NCBI GenBank assembly: GCA_027625915.1
Contig: JANTQA010000012.1
Coordinates: forward strand, 4,424,501-4,488,500
Direction of reading: 5' to 3'
Source: Anaeramoeba flamelloides
Lineage: Eukaryota; Metamonada; Anaeramoebidae
DNA: 64,000 nt
Shown: positions 1-12,000 of the stretch, in pieces
Layout: each line of letters opens with the position of its first letter
Numbering within the stretch: the first letter of the stretch is position 1
Notes under the pieces: generated by a model
Told to the model about the DNA's origin: nothing
Seen by the model: only the letters and a program-made list of their open reading frames with translations
The model's database searches: none
Made by a program: the position numbers and the translations under genes

Positions 1-1206
1 AGTAAAATTAATACTGGAAATCATATATTATTTTTTGAATAAATAAAGAATAATAAAACTTAATTTAAAATACCACAAGATTACATTTTTTTTTGAAACA
101 ATTATCAAATCTATTTCAAGAGTGAAATACAGGTAAAAGTGAATTATTTTAAATAATATACTATTTTTTTTAACTTATCAAAAAAGATACATGAAATTGG
201 TATTACCCAAAATAAAATATACATAAATATGTAATTTTTTATGCGAAGTTGAGAAAAAAAGTAATAATTTTTTTTTTCTGAGTACAATAAATAACACTCT
301 ACCAAGAAAAATATATTAAATGCTGTCTAAACAACGAATAAAATACTGTGAGTTCTAATTTGTTGAAATGTGATAATCTTCAATGAATAAAAATTAATTA
401 AAAAAAAAATACAAAAAAAAAATATAAAATTTTTCAAAAGTTTTTTTCTTCATTTTTTTAGATCATTAAAGCATAAATAAAATTTTGTATTATCAATAAA
501 TTATTAAAGGTAATTACTCTCAACTAAAAAAAAATAGTATTTCTATATTAAAACATTTTTCGAAAGTTATTTTCTCCACTCTTTAAAAACTTTCGCAATA
601 TAAAAGAAACTTTCTAATAACAAGAACTTTTGAATTCTATTTTTTTGAATAAAAAAAAAAAATGATTAATTTATATCTAGAGAAAATTCTTATTTTTTCT
701 ATTCATCTGTTACGTCTATTCTTTAAATTTAGAGAATTCAAACAAAAACTCAATAATTTTTTTACTCAAAGAAAAGTAACAAAAAAAGAAAAAAAAAACA
801 ATAATAGTCATATTTATTAAAGTATTATCTAACAAAGATTTTTTTTCTATAAATGACTAAAATAAATATTTCAGGATAAAATAGTTTTTTTTTTTTTTTT
901 TTTTATTATTTAAGGGAGGAAGTATTAACACCTATAGCTAACCAGAATAAAAAAGGTTTATTTATTATCTTTTTTTAGCCCATTATTCAAAAAAAAAATA
1001 ATTAATGTAAACTATTCAAGTTTTTTTTTTATATTAATAAAAAAATAATCCAAAAAACAAGTAATTAAAAATTAAATTTTGGTCTTGTTAATCAGTGAAA
1101 ATTTGAATCTCAAAAATTTAGAATGTTTTGAAATAAGTTCAATATGAATATTTAATATTTTATTTTAATTCTAAATAACAATTATAATTTTTGATTTTGT
1201 TTTTGA

Positions 1207-1401
1207 CAGTCAATTCCACTTTAAGACACATACTTTCAATAAAATTTAAGGCACAAAAAAATCTCAAATTAAAGCACATTTTTGGAGTTTTTTTTTTACA
1301 GAAATAATTTTACTAAAATTTGAATTTTCTGCCGTAATTTGAGGTTATTTTTTTAGATTAAATTTAATTGAACGTTGGTGCCTTAAATATAAAACTGACT
1401 G
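1207..1401. repeat. Family A palindromic repeat, copy 1
   Basis: The left end reads CAGTCAATTCCACTTTAAG and the right end is its inverted counterpart (AAAACTGACTG). Inside, the words AAGRCACA and CTCAAATTAA recur on the left arm and their complements on the right arm, so the whole ~195 bp can fold on itself. A TA follows the right end; the left TA is lost. Structure and TA flanks suggest a non-autonomous Tc1/mariner-type element (inference). Confidence 0.7.
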
Positions 1402-2120
1402 TAGCTAAAAATAAGTGAAAATTATTTCACAAAAAATAAGATAAAATACTTGAAGTATACTTTAACTGAAAATAAATTTAAGAATTTTTTTCCAATTGAA
1501 AATTATTCCACTCAATAATAACATTAATTTCAATTCTTCTCTCTTTATAATTATTAGTCTTGGAATTATAAAACGTACCCAAAAATCTCAATACTTTTTA
1601 CAAATTGTAAACCTGTTAAAACTATCTTAATTTTATACAAACTGGAGTTTGAAATATAATATTTAAGATTATCAACTTTTAATTATTTGTTACCGGAAAG
1701 CGCATTTCTGGGCTTATTTTCTCAAATATTCACTTAAACTTGATAAAAAAGGGACTTCCCCAACCTTGAGAAATGACTATATTTGTTAAGGAATACACAT
1801 ATTATATATATTCTGGAAAATAAAATCCAATATAATATCAACTTAAAAATTTTAAAAGTTCTAGAATTAAAGGAAAAACAAAAATATTTCAAATTTTAGG
1901 TTTATTTGAAAAAGAGAAAAAAATTTATTGATCAAAAAACTTGTCGAAATTTCCAAATTAAACTAAGATAATCACAAAAAATAACTTTTGTTTACCTCTT
2001 ATTTCACCTCCACAAACAATATAGATCCAATATATCTAAGTACTTGACTTAAACTCTGTAATAATTGAGAATAAACTTGAATTACATATATTTTGATTTA
2101 GGAACATTTTTTGGATAAAT

Positions 2121-2165
2121 TTGAATTTGGGTGCCTTAAATATAAAACTTGTTTTAAGTTAAAAA
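2121..2165. repeat. Partial family A-like fragment
   Basis: The word GTGCCTTAAATATAAAACT followed by TTAAGTTAAAAAT closely copies the right-hand end and right flank of family A copy 1 (about 1379-1412). Because flank sequence seems shared too, this may be a small local duplication rather than a separate insertion. Confidence 0.4.
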
Positions 2166-2458
2166 TACAAAAAATTTCTTTCAAAAAAAAACGATTTTAA
2201 ATTTTAACCCATTACTTCACTCAAATTTCTAATCAAAGAAGAAATATGTTTAGTGTCATAAAAAGAATAATTATTAATTAGTGCATTCCAATAGAACTTA
2301 AAAGAGATTGAAGATTTAGGAATTATTTACTATTTATAAATTTGAATTTAACAAGTTATGTATTCAAGACAACACTTTTTTCTATCTTTTCGTTCAAGAC
2401 TAAGGAAGAACAAAACAAAACGAGAAAAATCATTTTTTTCATTTTTTCTCATTTTAAA

Positions 2459-3576
2459 ATGCAATATTTTGCTGGTATTGAAGGGTAAGTATTGCAACCA
2501 AGAATTTTTTTCTTCACTTCTTCAATCATAACAACTGATCCTCAAAAAAAAATTTCTATTTCTCTATTTCGGAAAAAAAAAAATATTCTATTAGCGGATC
2601 TACAAATTCCAAATTGGTGGTTCTTTCGAGAGCAGGAAAAATTTTATGTCGAAAGAGAGCAGGGCCAACCAACCCATACCTTTCCTTTCCAAAAACTGTT
2701 GCAACGATAAGTTGCCTAGTTGCCGACGCAAAGACTGAGTTGGGCCTCGATATCAAAAGGCCGTTTACTGGGCTTGGCCTGACGCTTGCAGGCATCGACG
2801 ATGAAAAAATTCATCACGACTTGCTTACTCACTTGAAGGGCATTACAAGCCTTGCGGAACATTATGACCTTTCCTCTGATACGATCGGCCCCGTTGAGAC
2901 AGCATTTGGCCCTGGCCATGTTGCCGTTGTCATCATCTCTGGAACAGGCAGTGCCTGTAGGCTGGTAACGGAAAAGGGCGATACTTTTAGGTGTGGCGGA
3001 TGGGGCCACCTCTTGGCTGACGAAGGAAGCGCCTATCATACCTCGTTGGATGCGATTAAAATGGTCATTCGAAGAGAAGAAAAAAACTATCTTGAACACG
3101 AACTAACACGGGTCTATGATATTGCGCCTTTAAAAAACAAGATGAAGGATTACTTTGGGATCACAAAATGTGAAGAAATGGTTCCGATCATTTATCACCA
3201 TTTTGAAAAAAAGAGAATTGCTGGATTCACAAAGTCTATCTCCGATTTGGCCTTTCAGGAAGATGACGAATTGGCAAAAGACATTTTACGCAGAACAGGG
3301 AAAAAGCTTTCTTGTTTAGTGAAAGGTGTATTAGAGCAATACACAAATGATCACCCAATGCCCAAGAAATTAAATATTATCGGGGTTGGATCCGTTTGGA
3401 AGAGCTGGGATATCGTCGGCAAATCCTTTTTGGAGGAATTACAAAAAATTAAGTTGAAATTTTGTATTTTAAACGAAACAGCTGCAATAGGCGCAGCGAC
3501 TGCAGTCGCTAGAAAGGCTGGTGTAAATATCCCAATAGATCGATCAAAATTAGTAAAAGTTGTCTATGAAAATTAA
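2459..3576 (+). CDS. NAGK: N-acetyl-D-glucosamine kinase, two exons
   Basis: Phosphorylates GlcNAc (in animals also ManNAc) with ATP in the cytosol, salvaging amino sugar for UDP-GlcNAc. Exon 1 is 2459-2484 and exon 2 is 2595-3576; joining them gives 335 aa, close to the ~344 aa of animal NAGK. The splice recreates the N-terminal phosphate-1 loop: MQYFAGIEGGSTNSKLVVLS aligns without gaps to GVEGGGTRSEVLLVS of the human enzyme. Other signatures are ISGTGSACR, the GGWGHLLADEGSAYH segment and GVGSVWKSWD near the C-terminus; the Asp of SSDTIG lies where the catalytic base is expected. The ATG at 2459 is the only start that supplies the first loop. Base composition is odd: positions 2701-2820 are 61/120 G+C, against roughly 10-20% in neighbouring genes, falling towards the 3' end. 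Confidence in identity is high. Confidence 0.93.
2485..2594 (+). other. Intron in NAGK (110 bp, GT-AG)
   Basis: Donor GTAAGT and acceptor TATTAG bound an A/T-rich insert that interrupts the first glycine-rich loop after the second base of a Gly codon. Removing it restores an uninterrupted alignment to animal NAGK, which fixes both splice sites. Confidence 0.92.
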
Positions 3577-4984
3577 TAGTCGATATCATGGCACTGATTT
3601 TTTAGTTATTGAGTTTTTCAATTTTTTTATTGTATTTTCTTATTATTTTTCAAATTGTCTCATTGCTTTTTGTTGTTTGCTTCTTGTTTTTTGTTTTTTG
3701 TTTTTGTTTTTGTTTTTTGGAAAAGCCATTTTGATAAAGGAAATCTGTCATTTAAATGCTTGGGAATTATATTTTTTAAACTATTTTTATATTTGAATCC
3801 TTTTTCAAACACTTTCAACAAAACAAGAGAAATAATGAAAAATAATAATATTTTCAAACTAATTTTTGAAATGTTCTATTTTGTTTGTTTATTTAATTCC
3901 TATGAGGCGTATAAATAATGCCATAATTTCAATTGTTTATTTTATTTTTTTCAAACAAATTTCTTCGCTATGATACATTTCTTCGTTTTATTTTCGCTTT
4001 TTGGAAATATTTAATCAAAAAACGAACATCATATTTTGCTACCTGGCAATTTATTTCCCTTTACTTTCAAATTTTGATATAAATTAATTATAAAATTCTT
4101 ACTTTAAATATTTTTTTTTTTCAGAATAAACAGAGTTCAGATTTTGATTCTTTTTTTTTCAAAATAAACCTGAATAATTCTTTTTTTTTTATTTCATTGA
4201 ATCAGAAAATACTTTTTTATTCTAATAATAATTCTCAACTCATTTCTTGTATCAATTTGGTTTTTCATTAAATTCCATGATTTAAAAAAAATTTAATAAT
4301 TAAAAAATAATAATTGTTTAAAATTTTTCTGAAAAGAATTTAATATTTCTCAAAAAAAAAATAAATATTTGAGGTTTTTTCTTCTTGATATTTTAGTTTT
4401 AATCAACTTTCCTTCGAATCTAATGTTTTTTATTTTATTTGTTTATTATTCTTAAGAAAATTCTTTTACTTTGAGATGAGATCAAAAGGATCTTTTTTTC
4501 ATATTAAGTTTTGATATCAAAAACAAATTCTTTTTTTTATTATTTTGAATTAGATAAAAAGAATTTTTGTTGTTTTTGAAAAATTATTCTTCACAGGGAA
4601 TTTTCAAAATTGAAAAGGTTGATAAAAGTTTATTCCATTCGAATCTTTTTAATATTTTGATTCAAAATTTGAAATTTTTGTGATTCTAAAAAATATCAGA
4701 AATCGAATCATTTGTGGAACTCTGGAAATAAATGTTAATCAAAAAATATCATTTTTTTCAAGAATATGGTATATGAAATTTGTATTATTGATAAGTTGAA
4801 AAAACCCCTAAAAAAAAAATCAATAAAAAAAAACCAATATAAAATATATTCAAAATTTTTGGATATACTTAAAATATTGAAAGAATAATTGGACAATAAA
4901 ATTCACTGAAATTTGGAAATATTTTTTAATTCAATCTAATTTTATATTTTTTCTGTTTATTTTTAATTACTTCATTATAGTTCC

Positions 4985-5176
4985 CGTCAGTTTCAAATTT
5001 AAGACACAAAATTTCAACAAAATTTAAGGCACAAAAAAACCTCAAAACAAGGTACAGAATTTATGATTTTTTTATACATATTATTTTACTAGAATCAGAA
5101 TTTATACCTTAATTTGAGATTATTCTTGTGCCTTAATTTTGGTTGAAGGTTTATGTCTTAAAAGTGGAACTGACTA
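4985..5176. repeat. Family A palindromic repeat, copy 2
   Basis: Begins CGTCAGTTTCAAATTTAAG and ends AAAAGTGGAACTGACTA. The left arm carries AAGACACAAA, then AAGGCACAAA, then AAGGTACAGA; the right arm carries the complements in reverse order (ACCTTAATTTGAG, GTGCCTTAATT, TGTCTTAAAAG). A TA lies at the right boundary. Confidence 0.7.
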
Positions 5177-6169
5177 TATTTAAATTTTTCTGTTTGATTG
5201 TATTTGTTTTTTCAATGAATGGTTAAATATCTGAGTTAAATTTATTGAAATATTAAAATCAGATAATATTAGCCCATGGTATATAACCATTTAATCAATA
5301 TAAACTTCTATCTAAAAAATTTAAACAAAATCAAATTCAATTATTCAAAAAAAAAAAAATGTTATTTCATAAATTCTTGAAGAACTACTAAATTAGAAAC
5401 ATTTACTAATTGTAAGGTTAACAATTTTTTATAAATTAAAATATCAAAAAAACAAAAAATAAATAATGATTAATACTAAAAAACCAAGAAAATGTTGAAA
5501 AATTTTGGAGAGTTAACAAAACAATATATTTGTGAATTTGTTGAAACTATATTAATAACTATTAATCTATAAAAAAGTTAGATACCATCAACTCATTTTA
5601 TTCAAGTTATTCTCATTTGAAAAGAAATAAACTTAACATTATATTAAAAATTAAAAAAAATATTGAAAAAAGGAAAAGAGGTTATTTAATTCAAACAATA
5701 AAACGAAAAGAAAAAACTATAATTGAAAAAATGATTTTAATATTTGAGAAAAATCAAATTTAATTCCAATTTATATGGAATTGTAATATTTTGATTCTTT
5801 GAACTGTTTTTTACATACAGAAAATATATAATTTAGTATATAAAATATGATTGAATTTCATCCTTTTTGTTGTTAAACTTAGATATCTTTTAATTTCACA
5901 CATTTTCATAGAAATATTAAAATTATGTGATTTTATTATTTTTATTTTCAGTTATTTATACTAAAAATCTATCCTTTACAAACATTAATTCTGATTAAGT
6001 AAAACATCATTAAATATTTAATTTTAGTAAACAAAAAAATTATTAAATACTTTTTGCTAATTTAATTTCGATTGTGTCCAAATATTTGAAATTCGAGGTA
6101 AAATAATAAAAAATATTATTTTTTAAATAATTTATTGAATTCTACTAGTTCAAAGTCTCGTTAGGTGTT

Positions 6170-8300
6170 CAAAAAATTAAGAGAATATAGTAAAATATCT
6201 TATTGTATTAAATTCTTTTGGATTTTGGAAATGTACATTTAGCTTTTTTTTAATTTTAGAAATATAAAGAAAATTTATTTAATTTTCTTTTTATTTCTCA
6301 ATTAAAAAAAAAAAACATAGGTACCCTTCTGTCAAAATACGCACTTCAATGACACTTTACGAAATATAAATATTTAGCAATAATGTAAAACCCAAAAACA
6401 ATCTATATATTAATCAAAGATAAATAAATTATCCCATCAAGCTCAACAATTCTAAAATTAAACATTTATTATCAACTTAAATAGATATTAGTTATAAATA
6501 AAAATAACATATATTTTGATATTTATGTTTGTAATATCATCAGAAGCAAAAAATTGAAAATTTAGATCATATTTATTTGTGTATTTCTTTCCTATGAAAA
6601 TGATAGATTAAATTTTTCTAAATAAATTAAAAAAATTAAACTTTAATGAAATAATTTTAAATTGTGATAGTTTGAAATTATTTTGATTAATTGATAATCA
6701 AAAAATTTGATTTTAAGCTTAAAAATCTATAAGGAAATTTACTTCTAAAAGTATTTTGAGTGTAATTTAAATTTATTTAATGTAATAATAAAAAAAATTT
6801 AACAAAGTGTTGTATGGATTTCCTATTATTCAATAGAATGGATAAAAATAATTTTGATTTTACTAATAATTTTAAATTTAGGAAAAAGAAACAGCTTTTT
6901 TTTTTAATACAAAAGAATTTAATACCATCAAAAGTTATTTTATATTCTTACAAATTAAAATAACTTAACATGATGTGAATGAATACTGTAGAGTAACACC
7001 AAGTGCCTAGAATTTCCATAATTCAAATGAATAGAGAAAAATTAAAGATTTTACTAATTCTTTTGAATTTTGGAAAAGCTAAAGGTTTTTTTTTTTTAAT
7101 TTAAAAGAATTGAGTAAAATATTTTCATTTAACTCAATTCTTAGAAATTATTGAAACCCTAAGGGCTGTATTTAGATATTTATTTTTTCTTTCAAAATAA
7201 AAAAAAATTATTTAATTTTTACAAACTTACTTTAAATAATAAAAATCAACAATATATATATCGATAAAGTAAAAAATGTTTTTTTCAGAGCCTCTTCAAA
7301 AATAATAAAAAAATACAATTTGTAGATGTTAAAATCTTTGTATTAAATTGAATTTTTTTCCAACTTTATGAAGTTACTCTATTTAAACCGAAAAATAAAA
7401 AGATCTTTTGGGACATCCATTGTCATCATTAAACAGATCATGGATTTTTTAATCAAAGGTAGAGAGATACAATTCTTATTTTCATAATTTGATCTTTCTT
7501 GTATCCTATTTGCTAATCCCAAATGAGGTTAGACCAAAAAATTTTCAAAATACACTCTCAAAATTTCGTGTTCAAAATTTTAATTAAATATTTATAAAGA
7601 TATCACTATCATGAAAAAAGAAAATTGAAATATTTAATTTAGATAAAACTACTACTTTCTTGAATATTTCATCATTAATAAAGTTTATTCACAATATAAT
7701 AAAAATACAAGAACTTCAACTTCATCAAACTATTGTATTTATTGTTGTTAGTAGTACCACCCTTCTTAATAATATCTAATCAAGAATAAAAGGTTTTTTT
7801 CGGGGAAAAAATTCTAAATAAACGAAAGGATAAATTTAATTTTAATTTGACTGGGAGCTTTTTATTTTGATAGATATCAACTTATAGTTTTGAAAAATGT
7901 TGTACGCATCTAATATAACTAAAATAAAGAAAAAAAATTTCATTATGATAATTATTGTAAGTGTTCGTCAAGTGCCTAGCTTTTTTTTAATTTAAGAAAT
8001 TAAAAGAAAATTTCAAAAATTTTCTTCTTATTTCTCAAATTAAAAAAAAGCTAAAGGCGGTTTTCCAGAATTTAAAAGAATCTAGCAAAATCTATTGATT
8101 TTCCAAATAAACATAAAACTTGTGAAAACCTAACAAAAGTGTCCTTAGAGTGCCGTCTAGTGACTAGCTTTTTTTTATTTTCTTTTAATTTCTTAAATTA
8201 AAAAAAAGTTAACGGTGGTTTTCTAGGATTCAAAAGAATTGCGTAAAATCTTTTATTTTTCTCTATTTTTTTGAATCCCAGATAACCTAACAGCGTTTTT
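6170..8300. repeat. Family F hairpin-unit cluster 1 (decayed)
   Basis: A scattered set of units carrying GTGCCTAGC followed by TTTTTTTTAATTT, then 30-40 bases later the inverted match AAATTAAAAAAAAGCTAAAGG. The clearest hairpins are 7974-8057 and about 8160-8215; weaker ones lie near 6235-6330 and 6985-7160. Between hairpins are words such as AGAATTnAGtAAAATCTTTnATTTT, inverted against ACTCAATTCTTTTGAATTT. The same units recur at 42640-43520. The function is not recognised; they look like a decayed mobile or satellite family. Confidence 0.55.
6400..6720 (-). repeat. Family G dispersed repeat, copy 1
   Basis: The reverse complement matches 42310-42590 over most of its length. Shared landmarks are a block with TTTTAGAATTGTTGAGCTTGA, another with TAATATCTATTTAAG, and TATCATTTTCATAGGAA. 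Both copies are next to family F clusters, so G and F may be parts of one larger element. Confidence 0.55.
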
Positions 8301-9087
8301 TTTTTTTGCTTTTTGGAATAAACTGAAAATTTCTACAAATTTTTGTTTATTTCAATAATTATAAAAAACAGAAAGGAAAAATCAAAAAAAAAAATGTTTT
8401 TTTCCAATTTATATTAATAAATAATTCTTTAATGGTTAAAATATTTGAACCACATTTGAAAGATATTTATTAAATTAAAAATACTTTTGAAAGATATTAA
8501 TATAATATCTTAGTGATATGAAAAAAAAAATATTCAAATTTTTTATTAGTAAAATTGAAAAAAAATCTAAAGAGAACCTCGAAAATTGGATTTTATAACT
8601 TTAATTGTTAAAATCTCTTCAAAAATAATTTCTGATCCAAGATCTTTCATAGACTAAGAGTGTTTATTATAATGAAGTAAAGTTATAAAAAGTGAAAAAT
8701 TAGAAAATATTTAATTTTTTTTTGATTGTGATGTTAAAAGACTTGTTTTTTCTCTTTTTTAAAAGTACTCAAGTTGTTAATTTACCAAACACTCACCTAT
8801 ACAATATTATTAAAACCCAAATGAAATCAAACTTTTTGTTTAGGCTTTAAAAAAGTGTTAACAATAGATATGAAATAGTAGGAAAATATCAATAATCTTT
8901 TTTTCTTATATCTTAATAACTTTTTTCAAACAAGTTTTACAAAAACAAGATTTCTTCTAATAATTAGTTTTACAGTTATCCATTTAAAAAAATTTTCCAC
9001 GAAAAATCAACTTTGTGTACTTTGAATATTGATGGTAAAAACAACATTAGTAAAAGTTTTTCATTTTTTCTTGTTTTTCAACAAAAA

Positions 9088-12000
9088 ATGTTTTCCACTC
9101 TTGAGGAAAACTATTTAATTTTAAAGAAAACTGGGAGAGGTGGACCAAATGAATGTTTTAAGATTTACTCAGCAACAAGAAAAAAAGATCAAAAACCTTT
9201 TTCGGTCTTTGTTTTAAATAAAAAAGAATTAGGGCTTAATAAAAATCTTGATCTCTCAAGCCAAACTTTTTTAACAAACCTTCGCAATGGGTTATTTTTC
9301 CAATCAAAAACAGATCACCCCTCAATTTTAAAAATCCACTCTTTGAGTAATACAAGGTGTTTTGAAGAAACGATAAACGAACTACGGTTTGTTACTGATG
9401 AAGTCATTTCAAGTCTTCAATCTTTTCGTTGGTTTGAAAAAATGAGAAATAAAAAATTCATTCAAAACAAAACCACAAACCAAGAAGAAGAAAATCAAAA
9501 GAACAAACACACAAACACAAAGCTCGAGAAAGGAAAAAAAAAAGAAAAAGAAAAAGAAAAAGAAAAACAAAAAGAAAAAGAAAAACAAAAACAAATTGGA
9601 GAACGACAAAAGTATTCTCCTGAAATAAATAGATTTTTATTATATCAATTATCTGGTGCATTAAAATTCTGTAATGATTCGCAAAGATGCCACTTAAATA
9701 TTTCGCCACAATCTATTTATTTTACAAAACAAAGTAGGTGGGTTTTAGGGGATTTTTATTTCTCACAGCTCTCAAGCCCAAACTTGGTCGAAATAACCAA
9801 TTTAAAAATGAATCTTAATTTGCCCAAAATTCAGTGGTATAGCCAAAATATTGATTATTGTGGGCCAGAGTATGTCTGTCAAAATTACAATGCCGGGTTT
9901 CAAAGTGATTTATTTTCATTTGGATGTCTAATTTATCAAACCTTTACTGGGAGGAAATTGATTAATGCAGAAGGGAACCGACAAAATTACGAATTAGAAT
10001 TGTCAAACGTTTCACACCAAATGACCATAAATAAAAAAGCCTTTTTTCAAGCTATCCCTAAGGATTTACATAATTTACTTTCTCAATTACTTCAATTTGA
10101 TCCAAAATTAAGGGGATCATCAAAAGACTTGGATTGTGAATATTTTTTTCTCCCAAATTTTTGTGAAAGGTTAAAATCAACTCATTCCTTAAAACATTTA
10201 GAAAATAAAATTAAACATCATGAAATGAACGAAAATAAAAAGGAAAAAAACCTTTATCAATCTAAATTATTTTTATTACAGAATGATCAAAAGGATAATA
10301 TCACTTTACAAGAAATTGAAAAAATTTATCCTCAATTAAATATGATACCAGACAGAATATTGATTCAAATAGTTTATCCTAAATTAATTCAATTTCTTAA
10401 TCAAGAAATACAATTGCACTCAAATGATAACGATGATAAGAATAATAATGATAACAATAATAATAATAATGAAAATAATTCAACCGAATTTTTATTAAAA
10501 GCAATTTTTTGGATTGTAGAAAATATTTTAAAAGATGAATTTATTAATAATAATTTTTATCCATTAATTGAATCGATAGTCTTTCAAAATAATAACGAGA
10601 ATAAAATTGACAAAAATAATCCAAAAAACATGAGTAAAGAATTAAAAAAAAAATTAATTATTCAAATTCTTCATTTCCCAAAATTTCAAGAGAAAATAAC
10701 AAAAGAGAATTGCGAGGAGTTAATTTTGAAATTAACTTTTTTTTTCTTAATTTTTAAGAATATTGAAACAGAATTATTTCTAAATTATTTACAAATAAGT
10801 TTGAATATTCTTGGAATGGAATTTTATAATAATAAATATTTAAATAGATTAATTCTGTTTTATAATAAATTGAAAATTAAAAAAAATAACATTTCAATCA
10901 AAATCTTAAAGATCATAAAAAAATTTACACATTTGATCTCGTTGGAACAGTCTTCAAAAATACTTTATAATTTTATTTCTGAATTGTTTACAAATAAAAA
11001 TTCAAATAATCATCAAAATTTAATTATAAATGTCCTTTCGATGTTTAAAAATATTTGTAAAAAATCACCAAATAACAATGATATTTTATTAAATTTCTTA
11101 AATGATATTTTTTTAGTATTAATGCCTTTATCAATAAATACTTTTTTCGAAAAAGATATATTTATCGATTTGAGTAATTTTTTAGAATTTTTATTAAGGG
11201 AAATAATTCAAATTAAACTACAATCATACGACAAACCAAATAAAAAGGAATTTCTCATTATAGATGAGGACAAAATAAATAAGAACCAAAATGAGAATAT
11301 TATTAAAAAAAATCAAGATGTTGAAAAGAAAGTAGAACCAATTATAAAAGAAGAAGATCATTTATTTTTCAATTTAAATAATGATAATACTGATAGTAGC
11401 GTGTATAATGATAATCTTGATAATAATACCAAAAATGTTAAACTTGATAATAATGATGTCAATAAAAATAATAAACAAAATATTTTGGAACAATTATTGA
11501 TTTTCCCAACAAATGAAAGATTATACTTTTCAGATGAAAATAAAAAAAATGAAGATGTAAAAATTCAAGACGAAAAAAAGGAACACGAGGAAGAGAATGA
11601 TTTATTATTTTTTAATAAAATCCCTAATAATTATAATCATAAAAAAAATGAAATAATTGAGGACAAAACAACGGTTATTGATTTTATTCAAAATACAAAT
11701 GAAAATGAAAATGAAAATGAAAATGTTAATGAAAATAAAAAATTAAATCAAGAAGATCAATATTTAACTCTTATTGAAAAAAATCAAGATGTTGAAAAGA
11801 AAGTAGAACCAATTATAAAAAAAAAAAATCATTTATTTTTCAATTTAAATAATGATAATACTGATAGTAGCGTGTATAATGACAATCTTGATAATGGTAA
11901 TCAGAATTATGAAAAAAATAAAAGTTCAATGATCGAAGAATTATTATCAATTCAATCACCAAAAAAAAAACCTGGAAAAAAGAATAGTCATAAATTTACA

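Larger units (their letters stand above)
1..2458. other. Intergenic, A+T-rich, left edge
   Basis: No open frame of gene quality is seen on either strand. The stretch consists of A and T runs with one full family A palindromic repeat (1207-1401) and a degenerate partial copy near 2121-2165. The last 60 bases before the NAGK start codon are T-rich with little else, as is usual for promoters in such genomes; no TATA-like element stands out from the background. Confidence 0.6.
3577..9087. other. Intergenic, 5.5 kb, repeat-filled
   Basis: No coding region is supported. It holds family A copy 2 (4985-5176), a family G copy (6400-6720) and a broad cluster of hairpin-type family F units (about 6170-8300). 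The remainder is A/T runs. The short open frames just after NAGK (3560-3918) are low-complexity Phe/Leu readings and not genes. Confidence 0.6.

Noticed and set aside
910-932. TTAAGGGAGGAAGTATTAACACC, similar to a TTAA element end
   Set aside because: No inverted partner was found within reach, and the match to the GGGAGTAGC ends covers only a few bases.
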